DNA of 64,000 nucleotides from Clostridia bacterium (GTDB lineage: Bacteria; Bacillota_A; Clostridia; Oscillospirales; CAG-272). Below the pieces are notes generated by a model. That model saw only the letters and a program-made list of their open reading frames with translations. It had not been told where the DNA came from and did no database searches. Position numbers and translations under genes: made by a program. The DNA is taken from positions 8,988 through 72,987 of the forward strand of contig JAFVXK010000014.1 of NCBI GenBank assembly GCA_017501175.1. Reading direction: 5' to 3'. Below, piece by piece: positions 8,296 through 16,121 of the stretch. Each line of letters opens with the position of its first letter. Positions within the stretch are counted from its first letter, which is position 1.

Positions 8296-8726
8296 ATATC
8301 CACCCCTAAAATTTCTATTTTTCGACAGTCCTCGCCATCAGCCGTGCGCGACACGGTGACGAATATGGCGTCACTTGGGATATCATCTTCTATGTTTTCC
8401 GACCACTCGGAAATGCAGTATCCGTCTGACGAAACGTAGTCGTCGTAGCCTATTGAAGCAAGGTCTGAGAAGTCCTCAATGCGATACATATCAAAATGGA
8501 ATATGCGCGCGCGTCCTCTGTACTCGTTTACTATCGTGTAGGTGGGACTTTTCACGCCCGAAACACCGAAATGAGAGGCAAATCCGCGAGTGAATGCCGT
8601 CTTGCCGACGCCCATCTCACCGCGAAGCGCAATAAAGGCGCGGCTTCTGCCACTCTCCTCAAGAATACGGCCAAGATTTGCCCCTACCGCCTCGGTTTCC
8701 TCGGGGCTGTTAGTAATAAAAACCAT
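8292..8726 (-). CDS. tsaE: tRNA t6A biosynthesis ATPase TsaE
   Basis: A 144-aa P-loop ATPase of the TsaE family. Walker A is ALRGEMGVGKTAFTRG, followed by SPTYTIVNEYRG and CISEWSENI, which holds the conserved Glu-Trp pair. It regulates the TsaB-TsaD complex during t6A formation. ATG at 8726 lies 1 nt after the stop of the upstream methyltransferase with AAGGAA just upstream; a longer frame to 8810 would lie inside that gene and has no family match. Confidence 0.93.
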   Translation of the reverse strand: MVFITNSPEETEAVGANLGRILEESGRSRAFIALRGEMGVGKTAFTRGFASHFGVSGVKSPTYTIVNEYRGRARIFHFDMYRIEDFSDLASIGYDDYVSSDGYCISEWSENIEDDIPSDAIFVTVSRTADGEDCRKIEILGVDI

Positions 8727-8727
8727 A

Positions 8728-9915
8728 TCAAATTCCTTCAAGATAATTTTTCGCCCCCTCACCGAGTATAAAAGACTTTGCCGCCTCGTACTCGGCGCGG
8801 CGCTTCTCAAGCTCGCGCTCGTTGTAGCTCTTCCTTACCGCGCGGATAAGGGTGTTTTTCGGGGTGTTTTCGGGGTCTGTAAGCTCTGCGACGGTGACCG
8901 AATAGCCGTTTGCTCTGAGCCTTGACACTCGGAGCGCGTCGGTGATAGCCTCTGATAGCTTGTTTGAAAGGTGGGGGTATCTCGTCACAAAGGAGAGCTT
9001 CTCTGCGGTAACCTTGCCGTTCAAATATCTGTGACAGCAGGGGGTTGAGAGAATTACTCTTGCACGAAGCTCAATTGCCGAATTTATTACCACGTCGGTG
9101 GCAAGGTCGCAGGCGTGAAGAGAAATTACCATATCAGGCTCACCGTCGGCGCAGCGCACGGTGTTCTTCACGTCGTCGTAGATGAATGACATTCCAATAA
9201 AGCCGCACTCGCGCGCAACCCTCGCGCAGTATTCTATAACGTCGCGCTTTAAATCAACTCCGATAAGGCGAACACTCCGCCCCTTTATCTCGGTAAGAAA
9301 GTAATATACCGCAAAGGAAAGATAGCTCTTTCCGCAGCAAAGGTCGTAAACGGTAAGCTCACCGTCAGGACGAAGCTCCCCGTAAACGCCCTCTATATTC
9401 TCAAGAAAGCGGTTGATTTGTCTGAATTTACCCTGCTTTTTGTCGTGCACTCTGCCGCTTTTATCGGTTATGCCGAGCGCGAAAAGAAAAGGCTCGTTTC
9501 CTGTCAAAATACGGTTTTTCTCTCTGTCTAAGGCTTCAATTTTCGCCTGAAAATCTTCGCCGTCTGCGGAAAGAAGTCTGCGCCTTAGCTTGTCAGCGCC
9601 GAGAAATACCTCTTTGCCGTTTTTGCCGCTCTTGTATTCGGCATCGGAAAGAGAAGTGATAAGGTTTGCTTGACCGTACTCAGAGAGAAGTGCGGAAAGC
9701 TCCTCGGAAAGCGACGATATGGACAGATTTTTCTGCGATACCGTGTCACCGGGCAGAGAATATTCAAGTGTCAGCGAGCGTCTGCCGCGTATTTCAACGA
9801 GCCTGCCGACAACCTTTTTGACCTCGGATACCGAGGGCCTTGAAAAAACGATTTTACGAAGCGCGCCGCGCTCTGCCGAAAGCTCAATAAGCTCGCAAAA
9901 CTCATTCCTCGTCAT
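8728..9915 (-). CDS. SAM-dependent methyltransferase (Methyltransf_32 type)
   Basis: About 395 aa. The C-terminal half has a class I SAM fold: motif I VYDLCCGKSYLSFAVYYFL, motif II LIGVDLKRDVIEYC, then VISLHACDLATD and STPCCHRYL. This pattern fits the METTL25-like family (PF13679). The N-terminal half (about 150 aa) is variable and may bind the substrate, which is unknown; RNA is a plausible guess given the tsa neighbours. ATG at 9915 or GTG at 9924 could be the start, and both overlap the end of plsY. It is coupled to tsaE (1-nt gap). Confidence 0.78.
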   Translation of the reverse strand: MTRNEFCELIELSAERGALRKIVFSRPSVSEVKKVVGRLVEIRGRRSLTLEYSLPGDTVSQKNLSISSLSEELSALLSEYGQANLITSLSDAEYKSGKNGKEVFLGADKLRRRLLSADGEDFQAKIEALDREKNRILTGNEPFLFALGITDKSGRVHDKKQGKFRQINRFLENIEGVYGELRPDGELTVYDLCCGKSYLSFAVYYFLTEIKGRSVRLIGVDLKRDVIEYCARVARECGFIGMSFIYDDVKNTVRCADGEPDMVISLHACDLATDVVINSAIELRARVILSTPCCHRYLNGKVTAEKLSFVTRYPHLSNKLSEAITDALRVSRLRANGYSVTVAELTDPENTPKNTLIRAVRKSYNERELEKRRAEYEAAKSFILGEGAKNYLEGI

Positions 9916-10672
9916 CGCCGTCACTAGCCTCTTCTATCGCTTCGGACTTCTTTTTTCTAAAGGAAATCTTGTTTTCGGTTTTGTTCGAAATTCTCTCAAG
10001 GTTGGCTCTGTGACACCAAACGATGAGAATGGCAATAATTATTGAGGAGAGCGCCATCATAGGTCTTGCGGGCGGGTATATAAATTGCGTTGCGGCGTTA
10101 AGAGCAACGGGATAGAGAACCGCAGAGGAAACCGAGCCGAGCGACACGTACTTCGTCCAGGCTACGAGAACAATGAAAAGAAGAAGCAGGGGGACAAATA
10201 TTACGGGAGAGAGTATAAGCACCATTGTCGCCGTAGAAAGAACACCCTTTCCGCCCTTGAATTTGTAGTAAATAGGGAAAACGTGACCGAGCACCGAGAA
10301 AAGACCTGCTACGTAGCAAAATCCCATAGGCGGTATGCTCACACCCCAAAAATAGTAAAAACCAAAGAAAAATCCTGCAAACAGTATAGAAAGCGCGGTC
10401 TTTGCCATATCTCCGAGAAGCGTCAGGAGAGCCGCCTTCTTGCCAAATGTACGGAGCATATTCGTCGTGCCTGGATTGCCGCTGCCGTGCTTACGGACGT
10501 CGTCGCGGTAAACGAGCTTGGATATTATAATAGCCGAATTGACGCTTCCGAGAAGATAGGAAACCGCGATTATCAAGAGCACGGAGGCAAAAAATACGGG
10601 TAATTTCCAGTTGTCAGGTATAACCTTAACAACGTTCATTAAATAATCCAAAAGACCTGTTTGCAAATTCAT
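9902..10672 (-). CDS. plsY: Glycerol-3-phosphate acyltransferase PlsY
   Basis: A 256-aa membrane acyltransferase that transfers an acyl group from acyl-phosphate to glycerol 3-phosphate, the first step of phospholipid synthesis. The three PlsY motifs are visible: KHGSGNPGTTNMLRTFG (residue about 60), GHVFPIYYKFKGGKGV (about 128) and CHRANLERI near the end. Around six hydrophobic segments are present. An acidic tail of about 30 aa (SDGDDEE) extends beyond the family's usual end. It is first in the operon plsY-methyltransferase-tsaE-tsaB-rpiB, with its own strong promoter. Confidence 0.95.
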   Translation of the reverse strand: MNLQTGLLDYLMNVVKVIPDNWKLPVFFASVLLIIAVSYLLGSVNSAIIISKLVYRDDVRKHGSGNPGTTNMLRTFGKKAALLTLLGDMAKTALSILFAGFFFGFYYFWGVSIPPMGFCYVAGLFSVLGHVFPIYYKFKGGKGVLSTATMVLILSPVIFVPLLLLFIVLVAWTKYVSLGSVSSAVLYPVALNAATQFIYPPARPMMALSSIIIAILIVWCHRANLERISNKTENKISFRKKKSEAIEEASDGDDEE

Positions 10673-10707
10673 AATAGCTCCTAAAGTAAAAAATATTTTT
10701 ACAGCTT

Positions 10708-10736
10708 ATTATACATCATTTTTTCATTAAAGTCAA
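10708..10736 (-). promoter_or_regulatory. Promoter of the plsY operon
   Basis: On the reverse strand TTGACT, a 17-bp spacer and TATAAT, 36 nt before plsY. Confidence 0.8.
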
Positions 10737-10744
10737 GAAATATA

Positions 10745-10773
10745 TTGCAAAGCGCGGCAAAACGTGGTAAAAT
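10745..10773 (+). promoter_or_regulatory. Promoter of queG
   Basis: TTGCAA, a 17-bp spacer and TAAAAT, 20 nt before the queG start. Confidence 0.7.
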
Positions 10774-10793
10774 AAATTAAAAGGGAGGGCGAA

Positions 10794-11603
10794 ATGAAAA
10801 AAGAGCTTGCAGAGTTTTTTGAGAAGAAAAAAATTGAATACTATTCCGTCCTCGATTACTCGGTTGCCAGAGAAATAAATCACGCAATTATTGAGCGAGA
10901 GAGCTTCAAGCCAAAAAGCGCAATAATTTTTTTACTCCCGTACTACGCAGGCGAGGGAAAAAATCTGTCGGCATACGCTGCCGCACGCGACTACCATATA
11001 GCGATACGTGAGCACACGGGCGCTCTTATAGAGGAGCTTCAAAGGCTATTTCCCGAATGCCGCGCGAGAGGCTACGGCGACCACTCGCCAATCGACGAGC
11101 GCGATGCGGCACTTTCGGCAGGGCTCGGAATACTCGGCGACTCAGGGCTTCTCATCAATGAAAAATACGGAACTTACATATTTATAGCCGACGTTTTGAC
11201 CGATATTCCGCCCGAGGAGCTCGGTGAGAGCGGTGCGACAAAGCCTCACATGCGATGCATATCCTGCGGAAAATGTAGGAGCGCCTGCCCCACGGGAATA
11301 CTTCGCGGGGAGAGCGGCGAGTGCCTTTCTGCGATTACGCAAAGGAAGGGCGACCTAACCGAAGATGAGGTCGATTTGATGCGGAAATTTAACACGGTAT
11401 GGGGGTGCGACCTCTGTCAAAGCGTCTGTCCTTACAATAAAGAGCCGAAAATTACACCGATTTCGTTCTTTCTTGAGGACAGAATAACCACCCTTACGAG
11501 TGAGCGTCTTTCTAAAATGTCAAAGGACGAGTTCGCACAGCGTGCATTTGCTTGGCGCGGCAGAAAAACCGTCGAGAGAAATCTTAAGCTGCTTGATTAT
11601 TAA
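10794..11603 (+). CDS. queG: Epoxyqueuosine reductase-like protein QueG
   Basis: A 269-aa cobalamin-dependent iron-sulfur reductase of the QueG family, which carries out the last step of queuosine formation on tRNA. It has the DUF1730 N-terminal region (FLLPYYAGEG, YGDHSPIDERDAALSAGLG with the conserved Asp/Glu). Two 4Fe-4S clusters are shown by CISCGKCRSACPTG and CDLCQSVCPYN. The C-terminus ends soon after WRGRKTVERN; the HEAT-repeat tail of longer QueG proteins (about 380 aa) is missing, as in other short clostridial forms. GGGAGG precedes the ATG. Confidence 0.86.
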   Translation: MKKELAEFFEKKKIEYYSVLDYSVAREINHAIIERESFKPKSAIIFLLPYYAGEGKNLSAYAAARDYHIAIREHTGALIEELQRLFPECRARGYGDHSPIDERDAALSAGLGILGDSGLLINEKYGTYIFIADVLTDIPPEELGESGATKPHMRCISCGKCRSACPTGILRGESGECLSAITQRKGDLTEDEVDLMRKFNTVWGCDLCQSVCPYNKEPKITPISFFLEDRITTLTSERLSKMSKDEFAQRAFAWRGRKTVERNLKLLDY

Positions 11604-11623
11604 ATTCAAAATAGGAGATAAAA

Positions 11624-12439
11624 ATGTTAGACCTTGAATTGATTTACGGCAAGAAGGACGAAAAGCCCCTTGATACCCTAGTCAGCGACGGCGGATTCGT
11701 GGGGATATTAAGAACCATCGCCTGCGTCGGCGACAGCCTTTCATCCGGCGAATTTCAGGCGTATAAGCCCGACGGTGAAAATCTCTATGTTGACCGCTAC
11801 GAGTACTCGTGGGGACAGTTTATGGCGAGAATGGCAGGAGTTAAGGCATACAACTTCTCAAAGGGCGGAATGACGGCAAAGACCTATATGGAGAGCTTCG
11901 CTAACGGCATGGGATATTGGAATCCCACCCTTGCCGCAGACGCGTATATCGTCGCTCTCGGAGTAAACGACCTCTTTAACCGCAAAATGACCCCCGGCAC
12001 TATCGACGACGTCTGCTTTGAGGACTATACCAAAAACGCCGACACCTTCTACGGTAACTACGCCGCAGTTCTTCAGAAATACAGGCATATAGCACCAAAT
12101 TCAAAGCTTTTCCTCGTCACTATGCCAAAGAAAACGAGAGATTACAGAGTTCCCGAGCTTATGGAGCTGAAGGTCAGACATAGGGAGATACTCACCGAGC
12201 TTGCCGAGAAGCTTGACGGCACGTATGTGGTTGACCTCTTTGAGTACGGACCTGAGCCCACCGAGGAGCTTATGCGCGACCTCTATCTTAACGGTCACAT
12301 GTCACCGACAGGCTACGTCGTTATAGCCAAGATGATAACCTCATATATCGACTACATAATCAGGCACAATATGCAGGATTTCAAATACGTCGGACTTACG
12401 GGATACGAATACGAGAAGATAAAGAAAACACAGGAATAA
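11624..12439 (+). CDS. SGNH/GDSL hydrolase
   Basis: A 271-aa esterase-like protein of the SGNH superfamily. It has the GDS block CVGDSLSSGEF (nucleophile Ser38), the block III motif VALGVNDLF and the catalytic Asp-His block DLYLNGHMSPTGY near residue 220. No signal peptide is seen. Such enzymes often remove acetyl groups from plant carbohydrates, which would suit the rest of the window, but the substrate is not shown by the sequence. It follows queG by 20 nt with its own AGGAG site and is closed by a strong terminator. Confidence 0.83.
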   Translation: MLDLELIYGKKDEKPLDTLVSDGGFVGILRTIACVGDSLSSGEFQAYKPDGENLYVDRYEYSWGQFMARMAGVKAYNFSKGGMTAKTYMESFANGMGYWNPTLAADAYIVALGVNDLFNRKMTPGTIDDVCFEDYTKNADTFYGNYAAVLQKYRHIAPNSKLFLVTMPKKTRDYRVPELMELKVRHREILTELAEKLDGTYVVDLFEYGPEPTEELMRDLYLNGHMSPTGYVVIAKMITSYIDYIIRHNMQDFKYVGLTGYEYEKIKKTQE

Positions 12440-12442
12440 ATC

Positions 12443-12476
12443 AAAAGAGGCTGCCCTATTTGGTAGCCTCTTTTTT
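12443..12476. terminator. Bidirectional rho-independent terminator
   Basis: AAGAGGCT (12445-12452) pairs with AGCCTCTT (12465-12472), extended by GCC/GGT pairing and flanking A/T runs; six T follow. It separates the convergent esterase and nuclease genes. Confidence 0.85.
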
Positions 12477-12487
12477 GATTAAGTTGC

Positions 12488-13393
12488 TTAAGGCTTACAA
12501 ATGTTACAAGCGGTGTAGCCTTCATTTATAAGCTCATCAAGCGTTTTTGTCGATTGGGATTTGTTTTCTTCCTCCATGCTTTTTGCGTAAGTGCAGGTAG
12601 GGAGGTGAACCTTTTTGGTCTTGGTATTCAGCACGTAGTGCGTGACCTCTTCCAGTGTGTCCCCATCATCGTCCTCGACGGGCGGCGGAGGATTTTCTCC
12701 GTCGAGATAGCTCGTGCCGTCAAAGTAGTTTATGATAACGCCGGGCTGAACGTTGTAGCAATAGACGTTGAACTGTATTCCGTCACCGCCGTCCTCAATA
12801 GAAACCGCTTCCATTAAAACACCGCTCGCAACGAGATTGTAGCCGTCGTATATCGGGGTTACGCGGTAGAGAACGTGATTTTCGGTTTCCTTTATGTAGT
12901 CGGCAATCATATTCTCGAAATCGTACATGCCCTCAATGTTGAGATACTGCGTGCCGGTTATGAGGTTTTTCTCATTGGCATTCTCGCCCGTTAGCTGAAA
13001 TCCGATAAGGTGACATCGGTGATAAAGATAGCCACCGCTCACGCAGTCGTACTTTGCCGATACCCAGCCTGACGGCTTTACGCTGCTGATATCGCCACGG
13101 TCCTCGGTAGGCATAATGTCGCGTCCCACGCAGGCAAAAGCCACACCGCACCTGCCGAGCTCGTCGAGCTCGGAGTAGCTCTCAAATGATTTTTCGGTAA
13201 GCTCCTCGTCCGTGAAATACGGTACGCCGCCGTTTATTATAACGTATGGCTCGCCCGAAAAGGCAGGGATTTCGTCGAGAGATATAGGCGCAGGCTGCCT
13301 TCCAAGAAGCGAGTCGAGCAAGGCGCACCCCGAGAAGAGCATCGAGAATATTAAAATCAGGGCTATCAGCGATAGCTTTCTTGCAGTTTTCAC
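12488..13393 (-). CDS. Secreted DNA/RNA non-specific nuclease lipoprotein
   Basis: A 301-aa protein with a lipoprotein signal (lipobox LFSGC, Cys23). A DNA-entry-nuclease-like domain covers residues about 75-235. The active-site stretch YHRCHLIGFQLTGENANEKN contains the putative catalytic His128 and metal-binding Asn. The family cuts single- and double-stranded nucleic acids outside the cell. A Pro/Asp-rich linker leads to a C-terminal Ada-like zinc motif (VHLPTCTYAKSM...GYTACNICKP). The start overlaps the upstream gene by 4 nt. A nutritional or DNA-uptake role is inferred from the family. Confidence 0.85.
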   Translation of the reverse strand: MKTARKLSLIALILIFSMLFSGCALLDSLLGRQPAPISLDEIPAFSGEPYVIINGGVPYFTDEELTEKSFESYSELDELGRCGVAFACVGRDIMPTEDRGDISSVKPSGWVSAKYDCVSGGYLYHRCHLIGFQLTGENANEKNLITGTQYLNIEGMYDFENMIADYIKETENHVLYRVTPIYDGYNLVASGVLMEAVSIEDGGDGIQFNVYCYNVQPGVIINYFDGTSYLDGENPPPPVEDDDGDTLEEVTHYVLNTKTKKVHLPTCTYAKSMEEENKSQSTKTLDELINEGYTACNICKP

Positions 13394-13794
13394 CTTACGT
13401 AAACCTCCTTGGTGATTTTTTCGTGAGATTTTCCGACGAACTCATTTGAAGATACGAGCTTGAAGTCCGCGGACAACGGTTCGAAGCCGAGCTTTACGTC
13501 GGACGGATAGGTTCTGTTCCATTTATATATAATAAGGCGCGAGATTTTTTCGAGATGGTCCTTGATAGAGCCGTCCTCGATAAAGCATACGTCGCCCGAC
13601 TTTCCCTCGGAAAGCGGAGAAAGGCATACCCCCGTGTCAAGTTTTTCGGTATCAAATAGGGGAAGAGAATACTTTGTTAATAGAATTCTCTGATGGTCGC
13701 GCGCAACGTCCCGCACAACCTCTGTGTCGCGGCTTACTCGCCTTTTCAAGAAGAGAATGCCGCCTCTGTCCTCGATACATACAATAGCAGTCAT
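13390..13794 (-). CDS. Small conserved protein, often annotated 'ribonuclease Z'
   Basis: A 134-aa protein. The N-terminus (IVCIEDRGGILFLKRRVSRD) and the segment LLTKYSLPLF resemble short clostridial proteins carried in databases as ribonuclease Z, although no metallo-beta-lactamase motif (HxHxDH) is present, so that name is not supported. It has a good AGGAG site and its own TTGACA promoter, and overlaps the nuclease gene by ATGA. It may be functionally linked to the nuclease, but the role is unknown. Confidence 0.65.
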   Translation of the reverse strand: MTAIVCIEDRGGILFLKRRVSRDTEVVRDVARDHQRILLTKYSLPLFDTEKLDTGVCLSPLSEGKSGDVCFIEDGSIKDHLEKISRLIIYKWNRTYPSDVKLGFEPLSADFKLVSSNEFVGKSHEKITKEVYVR

Positions 13795-13819
13795 TAAAAG
13801 CTCCTTTCGCTTTACTTAA

Positions 13820-13849
13820 ATTTTACCATAATAACCGCATTTGTGTCAA
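13820..13849 (-). promoter_or_regulatory. Promoter of the nuclease operon
   Basis: TTGACA, an 18-bp spacer and TAAAAT on the reverse strand, 25 nt before the small upstream gene. Confidence 0.72.
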
Positions 13850-13893
13850 TATCGCATTTTGCATAAATTTGAAGAGTAATTTTTTACGAACAA

Positions 13894-13929
13894 AAAAGCA
13901 GAGTAAACCATAAAGGCAGCTCTGCTTTT
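13894..13929 (-). terminator. Terminator-like hairpin with reverse-strand T-run
   Basis: AAAAGCAGAG (13894-13903) pairs with CTCTGCTTTT (13920-13929). On the reverse strand it is followed by six T, and just before it lies a 12-nt copy of the tRNA-Leu 3' end. Confidence 0.6.
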
Positions 13930-13945
13930 GCTGGTGCGGGAAATG

Positions 13946-13985
13946 TCGCGCGTAAGAAAACGATTGATAATCGTTTTTAGCGCGA
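13946..13985. repeat. Long inverted repeat in the tRNA-nuclease spacer
   Basis: AAAACGATT and AATCGTTTT (13957-13965, 13969-13977) form an inner palindrome around GAT. TCGCGC and GCGCGA form outer arms at 13946-13951 and 13980-13985. No gene is seen here; the function is unknown. Confidence 0.55.
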
Positions 13986-14062
13986 AGACCGAAGACTGTG
14001 GATGAGGTCTGTCCCGTTTTCTATCAAGATAAAGGCGCAGGAAGAAAAAATAGTGAGAAAAA

Positions 14063-14093
14063 ATAAAGACCAAGCACAATACTTGGTCTTTAT
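14063..14093 (-). terminator. Terminator of tRNA-Leu
   Basis: ATAAAGACCAAG and its complement around a 7-nt loop, immediately after the tRNA CCA end, followed by a T-rich stretch on the reverse strand. Confidence 0.85.
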
Positions 14094-14095
14094 CT

Positions 14096-14179
14096 TGGTG
14101 CGGGAAACGGGACTTGAACCCGTACATCAAAGATACACGCCCCTCAAACGTGCGCGTCTGCCGATTCCGCCACTCCCGC
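14096..14179 (-). tRNA. tRNA-Leu (anticodon GAG)
   Basis: An 84-nt class II tRNA with encoded CCA. The acceptor is GCGGGAG pairing with TTCCCGC (one G-U pair), with discriminator A. The D-arm begins GTGGCGGAATCGGCAGAC, and the anticodon loop TTGAGGG gives GAG at positions 34-36. A long variable arm follows, then GGTTCAAGTCC in the T-arm. It has a TTGACT/TATAAT promoter 15 nt upstream and a hairpin terminator downstream. Confidence 0.96.
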
Positions 14180-14193
14180 GTGGAACATTGACT

Positions 14194-14222
14194 ATTATAC
14201 ACGAAAGCTTTTAAAAAGTCAA
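14194..14222 (-). promoter_or_regulatory. Promoter of tRNA-Leu
   Basis: TTGACT, a 17-bp spacer and TATAAT on the reverse strand. Confidence 0.82.
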
Positions 14223-14308
14223 GGGGTTTTGAGAAAAAATATTTAATTTTTTTCAAAAACGATTTTTTCGTTCAAAAGAGACGGTAGTTACTGTATTTTA
14301 GGCTATAA

Positions 14309-14343
14309 CAAGAGCGACGGATTGTCAAAAACCGTCGCTCTTG
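14309..14343 (-). terminator. Terminator of the lipoprotein gene
   Basis: A perfect 12-bp stem (CAAGAGCGACGG and complement) with an 11-nt loop, 14 nt after the stop codon. Confidence 0.75.
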
Positions 14344-14356
14344 CGAAGTCTGTTAA

Positions 14357-15898
14357 TTACTCAAAAATTTCGATGATTTCGGTTGTTTCGTAATCCTTAT
14401 ACAAAATGGTACAATCGTAATCATTAGCCTTTTTGAGCTCAATTCGAGCAAGCTTTCCGTCCTCGAAGGCTATTTTTACGTATTCGTAATTGAGGGGCGC
14501 GGAAACACCGCCCATATCAAAATAAACGCCCTCTGAGGATATATTGGTTGCTACGTACATTTTGCTCTCTTCGTCGTAGGTGAATGAGGAGAAACTGTTA
14601 GTAAACTCGGGAAGGAATATATCGGAATATCGAACGAAGAACCAGCCCATGCCTCTGACGTTTATGAAGCCTGCCTGTGCAAGCTGTTCTAAATTGCTTA
14701 TCGGGGCGTCTTCCGTATTCAACGTGCCGTCCTGACCTCTTTGCTGTAAATAGCCATATGCGCCTGATTTTTCAAGATAAAGACGAGATTCGTATTCGTC
14801 GCCTATTGCGCTATCAAAGATATCAAGTGCAATATCTTCTTCGGTGCTTTTCAGGGAACAGATGACTTGTTCGAGCGACGCATCGCTTTGAGCGACGTGC
14901 CTCTCAATAGTTACGTTTACGAGCGTGTCCTCGCTAAACGCAGTCTTCCATTGTTCTTCGGTCACGGTTGTTTTGGCATTGTTAATATATTCCGTAGAAA
15001 AATCTTCGGGGAGGTTCAGTGCCGTTGTTCCTATATTGGTTACGTCTATTCTGTGATTGTTTCTTACAACGAACAAATCAGAACCGCGGCGATACATTTT
15101 ATGGCTTTCATCTTCGGGATTGACATATGCTTTTTCAGTCTCGTCATATGTCCATTCCATAAATGCCATTCCGGGGAATCCGTTATTCATAATGCTTTCT
15201 ATAAATTCATAGAGGGTTGTAGCGTCGGTGGTTATAGAGCAATTCTCGTAGCTTCCGTCGTCAGCATTGGGGGAATATATTTTGCAAAAGCCTCCATTAT
15301 CAATACGAATACAGCTGTTGGCATAGTCCCTTATCCAGCTGCCGTTGACGTATTTGTAGCTATCAACGACGGCCATCTTCTTCTCGCCAAAAACACCGAT
15401 AGTTGCGGTAAACTTTGTTTGATTAGCCGTTCCTATATCATCAAAGACGGTTAACGTGACCGAACCATCCTCTTCCATTATCGGAAACACTAATTCAGAA
15501 TACTCTTGAATCGTCATCGTCGTTGTCAAATCTGTCGGGAATTCATTTTTTGTTTGACCGCAGCCAGTGCAGGTGAAGAGCATTGAACCGTATGCATCGG
15601 GTGTCGATTCTGTGATGGGCTGACCGTTATCCCACGAGTGCGCCTCTGTGATTTCAGCTCCGCATACGCAGGTTTTTTTGTGCTTTGTAGTATCCACTGT
15701 GGTTGCGTTTTCGTAGGAGTGTGCTGATTTCTCTGAAACCTCGTTACAATCCGTATCCTCGCACTCGTGCCAATGGTGCGTTGCGTCCTTTGCCCAATCG
15801 GTTTTGTATGTATGCGTGTGATTTCCGCTACCGTCGCAGGACGTGAAGATTGAAAGAGATATACACAGCATAAGGAATAATGTAGCGAGTTTTTTCAT
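14357..15898 (-). CDS. Lipoprotein with Cys/His-rich N-terminal repeats, unknown function
   Basis: A 513-aa predicted lipoprotein (lipobox IFTSC, Cys21). After the anchor come repeated short His/Cys motifs: HTHTYKTDWAKDATHHWHEC, EKSAHSYENA, TTKHKKTCVCGAEITEAHSW and LFTCTGCGQ. This pattern is common in surface proteins of gut Bacillota and may bind metal. The remaining 390 residues have no family I recognise. The second half may hold two related beta domains, because ALNLPEDF and similar phrases recall lipoprotein solute-sensor folds, but this is weak. The gene stands alone with its own promoter and terminator. Confidence 0.8.
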   Translation of the reverse strand: MKKLATLFLMLCISLSIFTSCDGSGNHTHTYKTDWAKDATHHWHECEDTDCNEVSEKSAHSYENATTVDTTKHKKTCVCGAEITEAHSWDNGQPITESTPDAYGSMLFTCTGCGQTKNEFPTDLTTTMTIQEYSELVFPIMEEDGSVTLTVFDDIGTANQTKFTATIGVFGEKKMAVVDSYKYVNGSWIRDYANSCIRIDNGGFCKIYSPNADDGSYENCSITTDATTLYEFIESIMNNGFPGMAFMEWTYDETEKAYVNPEDESHKMYRRGSDLFVVRNNHRIDVTNIGTTALNLPEDFSTEYINNAKTTVTEEQWKTAFSEDTLVNVTIERHVAQSDASLEQVICSLKSTEEDIALDIFDSAIGDEYESRLYLEKSGAYGYLQQRGQDGTLNTEDAPISNLEQLAQAGFINVRGMGWFFVRYSDIFLPEFTNSFSSFTYDEESKMYVATNISSEGVYFDMGGVSAPLNYEYVKIAFEDGKLARIELKKANDYDCTILYKDYETTEIIEIFE

Positions 15899-15940
15899 AT
15901 TAAAATCTCCTAGTCGTAACTTTTATTTGATAATATACAT

Positions 15941-15969
15941 ATTTTACCACATAATTCGATGAATTGCAA
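15941..15969 (-). promoter_or_regulatory. Promoter of the 513-aa lipoprotein
   Basis: TTGCAA, a 17-bp spacer and TAAAAT on the reverse strand. Confidence 0.7.
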
Positions 15970-16042
15970 GCAATTTGTCAAAATTATGCTATCACGGAAT
16001 AGTATCAATGTTGTGTGCCGATTTCTTTTATTCTTTATGCTA

Positions 16043-16071
16043 TTGCTTTTTTAAAAGATTTATGGTACAAT
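16043..16071 (+). promoter_or_regulatory. Promoter of the acyltransferase gene
   Basis: TTGCTT, a 17-bp spacer and TACAAT, about 50 nt before the start codon. Confidence 0.68.
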
Positions 16072-16121
16072 ACTTTATAAAGGTCTAAATCAAAGTGTCA
16101 ATTTAAAGGAATCTTTGGATA

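Noticed and set aside
13846..14256. A 136-codon reverse frame
   Set aside because: It reads through the complete tRNA-Leu gene and its terminator, so it cannot be a protein gene.
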